From Rhodococcus coprophilus NBRC 100603 (GTDB taxonomy: Bacteria > Actinomycetota > Actinomycetes > Mycobacteriales > Mycobacteriaceae), in contig NZ_BDAM01000001.1 of NCBI RefSeq assembly GCF_001895045.1, forward strand, positions 434,001 to 498,000: 64,000 bases of DNA, written 5' to 3'. The position numbers were made by a program, and so were the translations under genes. Positions 37,056 through 45,142 of the stretch are shown one piece after another. How positions within the stretch are numbered: the stretch's first letter is position 1; every line of letters begins with the position of its first letter. The notes under the pieces are model-generated. The model had not been told where the DNA came from, ran no database searches, and saw nothing but the letters and a program-made list of their open reading frames with translations.

Positions 37056-37352
37056 GGTGACGTCGACCGTCATGTACGCGCGGTCGGCGTCGAGGTCCGC
37101 CAGCCGTCGCATACGCAGTGCCACCGGCCAACGGCCCACGCGACTCGCTTTGAGGTAGAAGACCCGCTCGCCACCTGCCCCGGGGAGCGGGTTCTTCGAG
37201 GGCACGAATCGGACGTCGTGCAACACGAGGCCCGCGCCCACCCTGCTGGTGAACCAGCAATAGTCGCGGGACGTGCTCTCCTCCATGTGGAGTTCGATCA
37301 TGTCCCCCACATCGACTGTCAGATCCTGTGGACCAGTACGGATGTGCTTCAT
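37053..37352 (-). CDS. Chagasin-like (inhibitor family I42) protein
   Basis: This 99-residue protein is mostly beta. VDVGDMIELHMEESTSRDYCW resembles the first conserved part of I42 cysteine protease inhibitors (the NPTTGYxW loop appears as ESTSRDYCW). RVFYLKASRVGRWPVALRMRR resembles the final G-x-W/R strand pair. No signal peptide is visible from ATG 37352, so a cytoplasmic protein is predicted unless the upstream frame (to 37469) is used. GAGGTG lies directly before the ATG. The inhibitor assignment is by pattern only. It converges on a metallopeptidase gene, a different protease class from known I42 targets. Confidence 0.55.
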   Translation of the reverse strand: MKHIRTGPQDLTVDVGDMIELHMEESTSRDYCWFTSRVGAGLVLHDVRFVPSKNPLPGAGGERVFYLKASRVGRWPVALRMRRLADLDADRAYMTVDVT

Positions 37353-37478
37353 CACCTCAGAGTACGAGGCCACTGTGACGCAGACGACTACATTCGGGAC
37401 CCCTGCATATCGTGAGCCACGCGTTTCGGTGCGGCAGTGATATGTGTGACATCGGGTCGTCCCGGGCACCCGAAGGAG

Positions 37479-37964
37479 ATGAACGACAAATCACCCGGAA
37501 CAACGCGCACCGACGCGGAGATCGGCGGTTATCTGCTCGCCCTGGCAGACGGTGACGCGTACAACGAACTGACCGAGGCCGTCGGTGTACTCATCTCCAG
37601 CACCGACTCGCACCCGCCGCCCTACGACGGTGTGTTCCGGTGGGTCGTCGGCAGCATCGCGGATGTACTGGTCAGCAAGTGCGGACCCGAGCTTCGTGGC
37701 AGCGAAGGCGTCGCACTCACGATCCGCACCGTCGGCGGGGACGAAGTCGACCTGAGCAGTCTCGCCGAACCCGAGTCGAGCGTGATGAAGGCCGTCGCCG
37801 ACGTGCTCGCCGGTGGCGCCTCCGAAGCACGGGTGAAACTGGGACCCGTCGGATTGGGCATGGACTGGATTAGCCGCCTCGAGATGCTCGTCGAAGCTGT
37901 GTTGTGGCTCGACAAGCTTCTCGACGCGCCGGCCCCGAACATGCCCGACCGTTTCCCGTGGTGA
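37479..37964 (+). CDS. Conserved-looking hypothetical protein (161 aa)
   Basis: This acidic protein of about 161 residues is probably alpha/beta. Recognisable stretches are DAEIGGYLLALADGDAYNELTEAVGV and RLEMLVEAVLWLDKLLDAP. No family is recognised and no signal or membrane helix is seen. The ATG at 37479 has GAAGGAG abutting it with no spacer, which is unusual; GTG 37437 is in frame and gives 175 residues. It is divergent from the chagasin-like gene. A structured hairpin with a T-run lies 87 bp downstream. Confidence 0.55.
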   Translation: MNDKSPGTTRTDAEIGGYLLALADGDAYNELTEAVGVLISSTDSHPPPYDGVFRWVVGSIADVLVSKCGPELRGSEGVALTIRTVGGDEVDLSSLAEPESSVMKAVADVLAGGASEARVKLGPVGLGMDWISRLEMLVEAVLWLDKLLDAPAPNMPDRFPW

Positions 37965-38050
37965 CCGCCCCCATTCCTGAACCTGGGCCCTAGCGGGCCG
38001 TCACGACGCGTGTGTGCTTCGCCGCGTGAGTAGACCTCGGCCTCGCAGCA

Positions 38051-38116
38051 CCGGACCACCGACCCCTCTGCCCGTGCAGATCGACTGCGCTTGCAGACGG
38101 TCGGTGGTCCGGTTTT
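38051..38116 (+). terminator. 14-bp perfect stem enclosing two hairpins, followed by T4
   Basis: The arms ccggaccaccgacc (38051-38064) and ggtcggtggtccgg (38099-38112) pair perfectly. The 34-base interior contains two small hairpins (tctgc-ccgt-gcaga and ctgc-gctt-gcag), giving a three-way junction; tttt follows at 38113-38116. It is likely an intrinsic terminator for the hypothetical gene ending at 37964. A structured small RNA is an alternative. Confidence 0.6.
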
Positions 38117-38218
38117 CCGGCTCTCGAGACGGAAATCGCAGCTCGGTTCCGAACCTGCGGACGCCTGAGCCATCGCGCCACACGGATCCGGCAGAATCGA
38201 CGTGGCAGGATCCCGGCC

Positions 38219-39367
38219 ATGCATCGCGCCGCCTCGACCGTCGTCCAACGCCTCTTGCGCTCTGCACTTCGCATCGTCGATTCGGCCGAATCTTCCGATG
38301 GGCAACCATTCTCCGAGCCGGAGATCCTGCTGCCGCACATGCGGTCGCGCCGCGTCGGGTGGACGCACTACGGCGTCATGATTCCCGACCTCCCGGAACC
38401 GCACCGATTCTTCTCGATGATGTCCCTCGTCGGTGCGACGGGATCACTGGCGTTCGACAACGACCAGGCCTTGGCCGCTAGCCCGCGCCACAACGCATCC
38501 CTGGTGGCCGGAACCGCAGCGTCATATCCCGGACACTTCGGCAACTATGCATTCGACGACACGTTCGTTGCGGCTCCCGACGGGTCGGCGCTGCGCTTCG
38601 GCGACGACCTGACGCTGACCGGCGGGTATCCACACTTCCGGCTGGAAGGTCGCCTCGGCGACGTAGAGATCACGTTGCGCCTGACCAACACGGACAAGGT
38701 CTCGTGGTTCTTCCGCAACCCGGTCTACAAGCACTTCGGTCTTCTCACCGAGTATGCGGGCGCAATCACCCACGGCGGCAGCACGGTCGACGTCGAGGGG
38801 TTGTGCTCGTTCGAGTACGGCGCGTGCCCGAGTCCGTACCTCGTGCGCGACGCGCCACTCCCCGCGTCGTTCAAAGCTCCCCTCGACTACTTCGTGTATC
38901 AGATCGTCAATCTCGATGCCGACAACCAGATCCTGCTGAGCAGGTACTCGATCGGCGGGACCCCGCTGATGACCACTGCGCTGCACCGGTCGCGCGACCG
39001 GTACGGCACCCGGTTCGAGGACGTGTCGTTCGAGGTGCTCGCGCTGCGTGACGCCCCCGAACCGACGCCGTACGGGATCCCGATGGACGTCCCGAGCGAA
39101 ACCCGTTTCCTGGTCGCGGGTGCCGACGGACGCCCGTGGCTGGACCTGCACGCGACCATGGACACGAACTTCACGTTCGGGCTGGGGAGCGGGTTCGTCA
39201 CCGGCTTCGTGTACACGGCGATCTGGCGTGGAGCCGAAATATCGGGACGGGGTTACTTCGAGTTCATCGATCGCCGGTCTGCGGATCGGCAGGCTCTCCG
39301 AGGCCGCGGGCACCCTGCCGAACGACCAGTACCGGACACGCCGCGTGCTCGGCGACGTGCGAGCTGA
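38219..39367 (+). CDS. DUF6670-like conserved protein
   Basis: This 382-residue protein has no signal peptide or membrane helix. The body is rich in beta-strand patterns (RVGWTHYGVMIPDLPEPHRFF, FGNYAFDDTF, GLCSFEYGACPSP, TGFVYTAIWRGAEISGRGYFEFID). It recalls a mycobacterial/rhodococcal family of unknown function, possibly lipocalin-like hydroxyneurosporene-synthase-fold proteins; that comparison is from memory. The last about 35 residues after FEFIDRR are Arg/Pro-rich and overlap the universal stress gene on the other strand by 104 bp. The true C-terminus may therefore be altered by a frameshift. Confidence 0.65.
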   Translation: MHRAASTVVQRLLRSALRIVDSAESSDGQPFSEPEILLPHMRSRRVGWTHYGVMIPDLPEPHRFFSMMSLVGATGSLAFDNDQALAASPRHNASLVAGTAASYPGHFGNYAFDDTFVAAPDGSALRFGDDLTLTGGYPHFRLEGRLGDVEITLRLTNTDKVSWFFRNPVYKHFGLLTEYAGAITHGGSTVDVEGLCSFEYGACPSPYLVRDAPLPASFKAPLDYFVYQIVNLDADNQILLSRYSIGGTPLMTTALHRSRDRYGTRFEDVSFEVLALRDAPEPTPYGIPMDVPSETRFLVAGADGRPWLDLHATMDTNFTFGLGSGFVTGFVYTAIWRGAEISGRGYFEFIDRRSADRQALRGRGHPAERPVPDTPRARRRAS

Positions 39368-39743
39368 CCGATCCGAGGAGCAGGCCGGCGAAGCCCCCGT
39401 GCCCTCGGCTGCCGACGACGACCATCGTCGCTTCACGACTGGCGTCCGTCAGGACCAGTGCCGCATTTCCTTTGGCGACGCGCTGACGTAGACCGGACGG
39501 AAGGTTGTCTCCGAACGCATCGGCCAGAGCTGTCCGCAGGACGCTCACCGCATCGATGTCAGGGCGGTAGTCCTCGGGAAACGCCACGAATCCGTACGTG
39601 TTCGGCACTTCCCACGCAGTCACCGCGTCGATGCCCGCGCCGAGACCGGGGGCGAGTCGCGCCGCCCACCGCAGAGCGTTGATCGACGAATCCGATCCGT
39701 CGACTCCCACCACCACGCGTGGAGACTCGTTCCTCGAGGTCAT
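39264..39743 (-). CDS. Universal stress protein, ATP-binding type
   Basis: This 159-residue single UspA domain has VVVGVDGSDSSINALRWAARLA at the start. The ATP-binding signature VVVGSRGHGGFAGLLLGSVS (G-x2-G-x9-G-S) lies near residue 115. CPVLVVRQG ends the fold, and a short polar tail follows. ATG 39743 is chosen because the upstream frame is Arg-rich noise. In mycolate bacteria such proteins are often induced by hypoxia or stationary phase; no DosR-type box was identified here. It overlaps the convergent DUF6670-like gene by 104 bp. Confidence 0.9.
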   Translation of the reverse strand: MTSRNESPRVVVGVDGSDSSINALRWAARLAPGLGAGIDAVTAWEVPNTYGFVAFPEDYRPDIDAVSVLRTALADAFGDNLPSGLRQRVAKGNAALVLTDASREATMVVVGSRGHGGFAGLLLGSVSSHVAEHAACPVLVVRQGARGLGEPADPQTGDR

Positions 39744-39832
39744 CGTGCGGCTGCCCTTCGTCGCGATCCTTCGACCGTAATCGAACGCAGTACGCGATGC
39801 AGGCGAACGCGACGCCCTGGTACAGGCGCGCG

Positions 39833-40243
39833 TCAGATACCGGGAATGAACCCCGGATAAACGTAATGGCTGTTTCCTCCGCCCGGCATGGAACTCCCCG
39901 TCACACTGGGTATGTTCGCGGGCAATCTCACGAGCTTGTGCGGGTTCCCGTGCTCGTCGGCTTGCCAGCACTCGAACGTCACGCCGTGAAAGGCGGTGCA
40001 CACGATTCGGGTGGAGGTCCCGAAAGGCGACGTGAGCCGCTCCCGTGCGTCGAGCGGATTCCAGTAGCCGGGGTCGGTCGGGGTGAGGAAGTTCTTCGTC
40101 TCGAACGGCACGAGCGGAGTTGGGTAGTCCGGTATCGGAGGCCATTCGTCCGCCATCGCAGTCGCGGCGCCTCCGACAGCGACGGCAGCGATGCACGCCG
40201 CGGTGACGGCGAACCGGGTGACGTGGCGCGATGCTGAAACCAT
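39833..40243 (-). CDS. Small secreted protein with Sec signal peptide
   Basis: This 136-residue protein has a clear signal peptide: basic start MVSASRHVTRF, hydrophobic core AVTAACIAAVAVGGAATA and likely cleavage AMA-DEW. The mature part of about 105 residues is Pro-rich at first (WPPIPDYPTPLVPF) and carries two Cys (IVCTAFHGVTFECWQ) likely to form a disulfide. It ends HYVYPGFIPGI. AAGGGA lies 7 bp before ATG 40243. No family is recognised. The long upstream open frame is Ser-rich shadow. Confidence 0.75.
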   Translation of the reverse strand: MVSASRHVTRFAVTAACIAAVAVGGAATAMADEWPPIPDYPTPLVPFETKNFLTPTDPGYWNPLDARERLTSPFGTSTRIVCTAFHGVTFECWQADEHGNPHKLVRLPANIPSVTGSSMPGGGNSHYVYPGFIPGI

Positions 40244-40421
40244 CGGATCCCTTCCGGTCGTTGCCGGTTCGGATTTCCGGCAGTTCCGGACAATGTAAAC
40301 CGAACCGTCACGGCAGGGAGCCGTTCGGCTCGCGTCGGGCCATTGGACGTTTACTTGCCTATTCGATCGAGGCGCCGCCGGGTACGCCCGAAGCATCGCC
40401 CATTCGATCCAGGAGGACGAT

Positions 40422-40664
40422 GTGTCGGCCGACGACCTGCGCGACCTGCTCGGCTCTTCTTTCCCCGATCCCGTGCTCGTTCTCGACGAAGGCAGATTGC
40501 ATACCGTCGACGCCGCACACACGGACGAGCGGAGCAAAGCCTTCGTCGTCGTCACGAGGGACGAACTACGGCAACAGCTTCCGCAGGACCGGGAGCACAC
40601 CGACACCGATCTCGAACTGCTGGCGAGCACGCTCGGCTCGACGGTCGCGAATCTCGGAGGATGA
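40422..40664 (+). CDS. Hypothetical 80-aa protein
   Basis: This GTG-start gene has AGGAGG 6 bp upstream, one of the clearest ribosome sites in this stretch. It encodes an acidic 80-residue protein (SADDLRDLLGSSFPDPVLVL ... LELLASTLGSTVANLGG) with no membrane segment and no recognised domain. It is divergent from the secreted-protein gene at 40243. A bidirectional hairpin terminator lies 37 bp past its stop. Confidence 0.7.
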   Translation: MSADDLRDLLGSSFPDPVLVLDEGRLHTVDAAHTDERSKAFVVVTRDELRQQLPQDREHTDTDLELLASTLGSTVANLGG

Positions 40665-40700
40665 CCCCTGACCCCGATGCGCACGGGTGACAGTGGCAAC

Positions 40701-40739
40701 GATGAGGGCCCGCGGGAAGAAACCCCGCGGACCCTCATC
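40701..40739. terminator. Bidirectional hairpin terminator
   Basis: The arms gatgagggcccgcggg (40701-40716) and cccgcggaccctcatc (40724-40739) form a 16-bp stem with one mismatch and a 7-base A-rich loop. It lies between two convergent small genes (ends 40664 and 40754) and can serve both. Confidence 0.85.
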
Positions 40740-40753
40740 GTCCCTGCCGATCG

Positions 40754-40852
40754 CTAACCGAGGGCTTCAGCCGAACCGGAGAAGAAGTCGAGGGCATCGA
40801 ACAGAGACGCAACGGCGCTGAAGAAATCTGCCAGGAAGGCGAAATCGATCAT
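40754..40852 (-). CDS. 32-residue amphipathic peptide (PorA/PorH- or PSM-like size class)
   Basis: ATG 40852 is preceded by AGGAGA with ideal spacing. The frame MIDFAFLADFFSAVASLFDA continues to 32 residues and stops 15 bp before a strong terminator. The peptide is acidic (several Asp/Glu, no Lys/Arg), Phe/Leu/Ala-rich and would form an amphipathic helix over most of its length. It resembles in style the tiny acidic PorA/PorH channel peptides of Corynebacterium and, more loosely, phenol-soluble modulins. That is analogy of size and composition, not homology. The 157-bp region upstream to 41010 would carry its promoter. Confidence 0.6.
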   Translation of the reverse strand: MIDFAFLADFFSAVASLFDALDFFSGSAEALG

Positions 40853-41009
40853 GGTGCTTCTCCTATCGGGCGGTGTCCGTCAGTAAGACCAGTAACGGCT
40901 GTCACTGCGATTCCCATTGTTACCGCAATCCCCTGCTATCGCAGCGCACGCGACACGCACGTGCGCAGACCTGGGCGCCTCCGCCCGCCCGTTTGCGCTG
41001 GTAGCGCGC

Positions 41010-42464
41010 TCAGCCGAGTTTTCCCGACAAGCGCTCGAGACGAGCCATACTCGCGCCGTCCAGTCCGACGATCTCCACACGCTTTCCCCTCTCGGCGTAC
41101 TTGTGTTGCACCGAGTCGAAGGTCGCCACGGTCGAGGCATCCCACACTTCCGCATCGGTGAGATCGATGACCACGTACTCGGGGTCGTGTGCGTAATCGA
41201 ACCGGTGCACCAGGTCGTTGCTCGAAGCCCAGAACAGTTCACCGGACACCCGGTAGGTGCGCGTGCCCTCCACGTCGGCGGTCTCCACCCTGGTCATGTG
41301 CGCGACCCTCCGCGCGAACGCGACCATCGCTGTCAGCACTCCCGAGACCACCCCGATCGCAAGATTGTCGGTGGCAAGCGTCGCCCCGACGGTCACCAGC
41401 ATCACCAGGGTCTCGCTGCGGGGCATCAATCGCAGCGTCCGTGGCGCGATGCTGTGCCAGTCGAGCGTGGTCACGGCGATCACCAGCATCACCGCGACCA
41501 GCGCAGCCATCGGTATCGCCCCGACCACGTCCCCGACGGTGACACACAACACCAGCAGGAACAGTCCCGCAAGGAATGTCGAGATCCGCGTCCGCGCACG
41601 CCCTTCCTTGACGTTGATCATCGTCTGCCCGATCATCGCGCAACCGCCCATGCCGCCGAACAGTGCACCGGCCCAGTTCGCTACTCCCTGTCCCCATGCC
41701 TCGCGGGTCTTGTCGGATCGGCTGTCGGTGATCTCGTCGACGAGTTTCGCGGTCATCAGGGACTCCATGAGCCCGACGAGTGCCAGGCCCACCGCGTACG
41801 GGGCGATGATCGCGAGAGTCTCCGTGGTGAAGGGAAGGTCGGGGATCATCCACGTGGGAAATCCACCGGGGAGATCGCCCTGATCGGCCACATCGGGCAC
41901 GTCGAGTCCGAACAGGATCACCGCGCCGGTGAGCACGACGATCGCGACGAGAGCGGCGGGCACCGCGGTCGTCAGTTTCGGGATGGCCACGATCAGGACG
42001 ATCCCGAACGCCACCATGGGATAGACGAGCCACGGAACGCCGAAGAGGTGTCGCAGTTGCGCCGCGAAGATGAGAATCGCCAGGGCGTTGACGAAGCCGA
42101 TCATGACGGATCGGGGTATGAAGCGCATCAGCTTCGCCACGCCCGCTACGGCGAGCACGATCTGCAGGGCCCCGGCGAGCCACACCGCGGCGATGAGATA
42201 GTCCAGGCCGTGCGAGGCGACGAGCGGCGCGATCACCAGCGCAGTCGCGCCCGCAGCAGCAGAGACCATCGCCGGGCGGCCACCGACGAACGCGATGGTC
42301 ATCGCCATGATGCACGACGTGTAGAGCGCAACCTTCGGATCGACACCGGCGATGACGGCGAACGACACCACTTCGGGGATCAACGCGAGTGCGGTCACCA
42401 GACCGGCCAGGATCTCGGTCGTGAGGCGCCGAGGGGACCGGAGGGTTTCTGACACGGTTTGCAC
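41010..42464 (-). CDS. SulP-family anion transporter with STAS domain
   Basis: This 484-residue transporter has about 10-11 membrane helices (residues about 20-385), including VVSFAVIAGVDPKVALYTS and GGMGGCAMIGQTMINVKEG, typical of SulP bicarbonate/sulfate transporters. A C-terminal STAS domain follows (about 395-484, YVVIDLTDAEVWDASTVATFD). It probably moves bicarbonate or sulfate with Na+ or H+. The start is GTG 42464 (or GTG 42455). It is divergent from the CNNM genes. No carbonic anhydrase or sulfate-assimilation gene is nearby to fix the substrate. Confidence 0.9.
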   Translation of the reverse strand: MQTVSETLRSPRRLTTEILAGLVTALALIPEVVSFAVIAGVDPKVALYTSCIMAMTIAFVGGRPAMVSAAAGATALVIAPLVASHGLDYLIAAVWLAGALQIVLAVAGVAKLMRFIPRSVMIGFVNALAILIFAAQLRHLFGVPWLVYPMVAFGIVLIVAIPKLTTAVPAALVAIVVLTGAVILFGLDVPDVADQGDLPGGFPTWMIPDLPFTTETLAIIAPYAVGLALVGLMESLMTAKLVDEITDSRSDKTREAWGQGVANWAGALFGGMGGCAMIGQTMINVKEGRARTRISTFLAGLFLLVLCVTVGDVVGAIPMAALVAVMLVIAVTTLDWHSIAPRTLRLMPRSETLVMLVTVGATLATDNLAIGVVSGVLTAMVAFARRVAHMTRVETADVEGTRTYRVSGELFWASSNDLVHRFDYAHDPEYVVIDLTDAEVWDASTVATFDSVQHKYAERGKRVEIVGLDGASMARLERLSGKLG

Positions 42465-42593
42465 CGGAAGAGTCTAGGCGCGACGCTCACCGCCGCCGTG
42501 TCACGCTGCCGATGGTTCCCGGCGCGAATTGGCTCCCGGCGCGCCCGCGGGCGGATCTGTGCGCGTGATCGCACTTACGGTACAGACGGAACT

Positions 42594-42620
42594 TTGCGGA
42601 CGGGCAATCCGTCATATTCT
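42594..42620 (+). promoter_or_regulatory. Candidate SigA-type promoter for the CNNM operon
   Basis: ttgcgg at 42594-42599 and tattct at 42615-42620 resemble -35 and -10 elements with a short 15-bp spacer (16 if tttgcg is used). They lie about 40 bp before the small leader frame at 42660. This is a visual match only. Confidence 0.3.
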
Positions 42621-42659
42621 GTGGAAGACCCTTTTGTCCGCGAGTTACCAGAGAGAGCC

Positions 42660-42749
42660 ATGAGTCGCGCCAAGCGCAAACCTCGAAGACCCATCCCGCC
42701 CATGAGTGACGAACCTCCCGTCACCGAGCCCCGGATCCTCCCGTGTTGA
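42660..42749 (+). CDS. Possible 29-aa leader peptide overlapping the CNNM start
   Basis: ATG 42660 with gagagag upstream opens a basic/proline-rich 29-codon frame (MSRAKRKPRRPIPPMSDEPP). Its TGA at 42747-42749 overlaps the GTG start of the CNNM gene at 42743. The CNNM GTG itself has no good ribosome site, so translation may depend on termination-reinitiation from this leader. It may instead be fortuitous. Confidence 0.35.
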   Translation: MSRAKRKPRRPIPPMSDEPPVTEPRILPC

Positions 42750-44110
42750 CCGCCCTCGGAATCGCGTTCGGTATCGCCGTCGTCCTGGCCATCACCGCCG
42801 TGACCGGCTACTTCGTAGCCCAGGAATTCGCCTACATGGCCGTGGACCGGTCACGTTTGAAAGCCCGCGCCGAAAGCGGCGACACCGCCGCGGCACGCGC
42901 CTTGTCCGTCACAAGACGCACCTCCTTCATGCTGTCGGGTGCGCAACTCGGTATCACCGTCACCGGCCTTCTCGTCGGTTATGTCGCAGAACCCCTCATC
43001 GGTAGTGGACTCGGCGAAGCCTTCGGCGGAATCGGAATCCCCACGGCCGTCGGTGTGGCATTCGGCACAGTCCTCGCCGTGCTGTTCTCCACTGTCGTTC
43101 AGATGGTCTTCGGTGAGCTCGTACCGAAGAACCTGGCCATTGCACGGCCCGAGCCGGTCGCGAGATGGCTGGCGTTGTCCACCACCGTCTATCTCAAGCT
43201 GTTCGGCTGGCTGATCCGGCTGTTCGACGCCTCGTCGAACCTGCTCCTGCGCGCGCTGCGAATCGAACCCGTTCACGACGTGGAACATTCGGCGACGCCT
43301 CGTGACCTCGAGCACATCGTCGCCGAATCCCGTGACGCCGGCGAACTCCCCAAAGAACTGTCGACCCTGCTCGATCGCATCCTCGACTTTCCCACCCGGA
43401 CCGCCGAACACGCCATGATCCCCCGCTCACACGTGGATGTCGTCGACCTCGACGAACCGGTGCGCGACATCCTCGTCAAGATGAGCACGGGCCACACGCG
43501 GTATCCGGTGGTCGGCACATCGTCGGACGATCTGCGCGGTGTGGTGCACCTGCACGACCTACTCGACGTGCGCGCCGAGGCGGGCACAGCCGCATCGGTA
43601 TGCCGTCCGCCCGTCATCGTCCCGACGACGTTGTCCCTGCCGGACGTCCTCAAGGAACTCACCGCCGCGAACGACGAGATGGCCCTGGTCATCGACGAAT
43701 ACGGCGGTTTCGCCGGCGTGGTCACCATCGAGGACATCGCCGAAGAACTCGTCGGCGAGATCGCGGACGAGCACGATCCGGAGGTGTCGGCCGAGGTCAT
43801 CGTGCGCGACGGCGACGGCTGGCTGATCCGCGGTGACGCCCACCTCGACGAGGTCAGCCGCACGCTCGAACACGAACTCCCGGAGGGTGACTACGAAACC
43901 CTCGCCGGACTGGTCATCACCGAGTTCGGCGGGTTGCCCGAAATCGGTGACACCGTCGAGATCCGGCTCGATCCCGACCCCGCCGACCTGGTGCACGAAG
44001 AACGGCCACCACGTCGCACGCTCGTCGCGCAGGTCCGCGACATCGAAAAGCATGTGCCGGCCTCGTTGCACGTGACCGTAAGGAACGAGGAGGCGACTCG
44101 CGATGAGTAA
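42743..44110 (+). CDS. CNNM/CorC-type membrane protein (DUF21-CBS-CorC_HlyC), full length
   Basis: This 455-residue protein has a DUF21 membrane domain with three or four helices (residues 1-175: AVTGYFVAQEFAYMAVDRSR, FGELVPKNLA). A CBS pair follows (about 205-330: MIPRSHVDVVDLD, DEMALVIDEYGGFAGVVTIEDI). A CorC_HlyC regulatory domain ends it (about 345-430: HELPEGDYETLAGLVI). The family is linked to Mg2+/Co2+ efflux or Na+-coupled Mg2+ transport. The start codon is GTG, overlapping a possible leader. Its end overlaps the next CNNM gene by 8 bp. Confidence 0.9.
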   Translation: MLTALGIAFGIAVVLAITAVTGYFVAQEFAYMAVDRSRLKARAESGDTAAARALSVTRRTSFMLSGAQLGITVTGLLVGYVAEPLIGSGLGEAFGGIGIPTAVGVAFGTVLAVLFSTVVQMVFGELVPKNLAIARPEPVARWLALSTTVYLKLFGWLIRLFDASSNLLLRALRIEPVHDVEHSATPRDLEHIVAESRDAGELPKELSTLLDRILDFPTRTAEHAMIPRSHVDVVDLDEPVRDILVKMSTGHTRYPVVGTSSDDLRGVVHLHDLLDVRAEAGTAASVCRPPVIVPTTLSLPDVLKELTAANDEMALVIDEYGGFAGVVTIEDIAEELVGEIADEHDPEVSAEVIVRDGDGWLIRGDAHLDEVSRTLEHELPEGDYETLAGLVITEFGGLPEIGDTVEIRLDPDPADLVHEERPPRRTLVAQVRDIEKHVPASLHVTVRNEEATRDE

Positions 44111-45113
44111 TCCGTGGGTAGTCCTGGCCGTCACAGTCGGATTGATCGCAGCCAGTGCGTTTTTCGTCGCAGTCGAATTCGCTCTGATCGCCGCCCGGCG
44201 CCATCGGCTCGAGGACGCGGCGCCGGACAGCCGGTCGGCACGCGCCGCACTGCGGAGCGCGTCGGAACTGTCGGTGCTGCTCGCAGGTTCGCAGCTCGGC
44301 ATCACGGTGTGCACGCTCGCGCTCGGTGCGACGACCAAGCCCGCCGTGCACCATTGGCTCACTCCCCTGTTCGAAACATGGGGTGCGCCGTTGTGGCTCG
44401 CGGATGTCACCGGTTTCGTCCTCGCGTTGATCATCGTGACGTTCCTGCACCTGGTGGTCGGCGAGATGGCACCGAAGTCGTGGGCTATCGCACATCCGGA
44501 GAAGTCGGCGACCATGCTCGCCATTCCGATGCGCGGGTTCATGTGGCTGACGCGGCCCGTCATCGTCCGGCTCAATCAGCTGGCCAACTGGTGCCTCCGG
44601 AAGGTCGGTGTCGACGCGGTCGATCAGGTGAGCACAGGCCAGGACTCCGATGCGCTGCGGCATCTCGTGGAGCATTCCGCCACTGTCGGCACGCTCGACG
44701 AGCGCTACCACGGGCACCTGACGAGCGCGCTCGAACTCGAGGCGCTCACGCTCGGTGACATCGTCACGCCTTCGCCGCCGAGCAGCGTCCGCCCGGAGGC
44801 GACAGCGCACGAGATCCAGGAGACAGCGCACCGTACGGGCCACCTGAGGCTGCTCGTGCGCGGTAACGGGCATGTCGACGGAGTCGTGCATGTACGCGAC
44901 AGTCTGCAAGCGGCGGAGGACGTCACCGCGGCGGATCTGATGCGGCCGGCCCTGACGCTCGACTCGTCCGTCCCGGTCTACGAAGCGTTGCGGACAATGC
45001 GGGAAACGCGGAATCATTTGGCAACGGTCACAACCGACGGCAAGGTGGTGGGTCTCATCACCCTCGCCGACGTCCTTGGCAGACTGCTGCCGACGGACGC
45101 CGTGCCCGCCTGA
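44103..45113 (+). CDS. Second CNNM-type membrane protein lacking the CorC domain
   Basis: This 336-residue protein has a DUF21 domain (AASAFFVAVEFALIAARRHR, VVGEMAPKSWAIAHPEKSA) and a degenerate CBS pair (VTPSPPSSVRPEATAHEIQE, VVGLITLADVLGRLLP). It has no C-terminal CorC_HlyC domain. The ATG lies 8 bp inside the upstream paralogue, so the two are translationally coupled and likely form a heteromeric complex, as is common for paired actinobacterial CNNM genes. It is followed by a hairpin terminator. Confidence 0.9.
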   Translation: MSNPWVVLAVTVGLIAASAFFVAVEFALIAARRHRLEDAAPDSRSARAALRSASELSVLLAGSQLGITVCTLALGATTKPAVHHWLTPLFETWGAPLWLADVTGFVLALIIVTFLHLVVGEMAPKSWAIAHPEKSATMLAIPMRGFMWLTRPVIVRLNQLANWCLRKVGVDAVDQVSTGQDSDALRHLVEHSATVGTLDERYHGHLTSALELEALTLGDIVTPSPPSSVRPEATAHEIQETAHRTGHLRLLVRGNGHVDGVVHVRDSLQAAEDVTAADLMRPALTLDSSVPVYEALRTMRETRNHLATVTTDGKVVGLITLADVLGRLLPTDAVPA

Positions 45114-45142
45114 CGGGACAGACACGCTCGGCTCCGAGCGTC

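Noticed and set aside
38051-38116. Possible tRNA because of the cloverleaf-like outline
   Set aside because: The closing stem is 14 bp, only two short arms are present, and there is no T-loop consensus, D-loop or CCA-type acceptor.
40917-42452. 511-codon forward frame rich in His/Arg/Asp/Gly
   Set aside because: Complement of the SulP transporter; the composition is the mirror of membrane helices.
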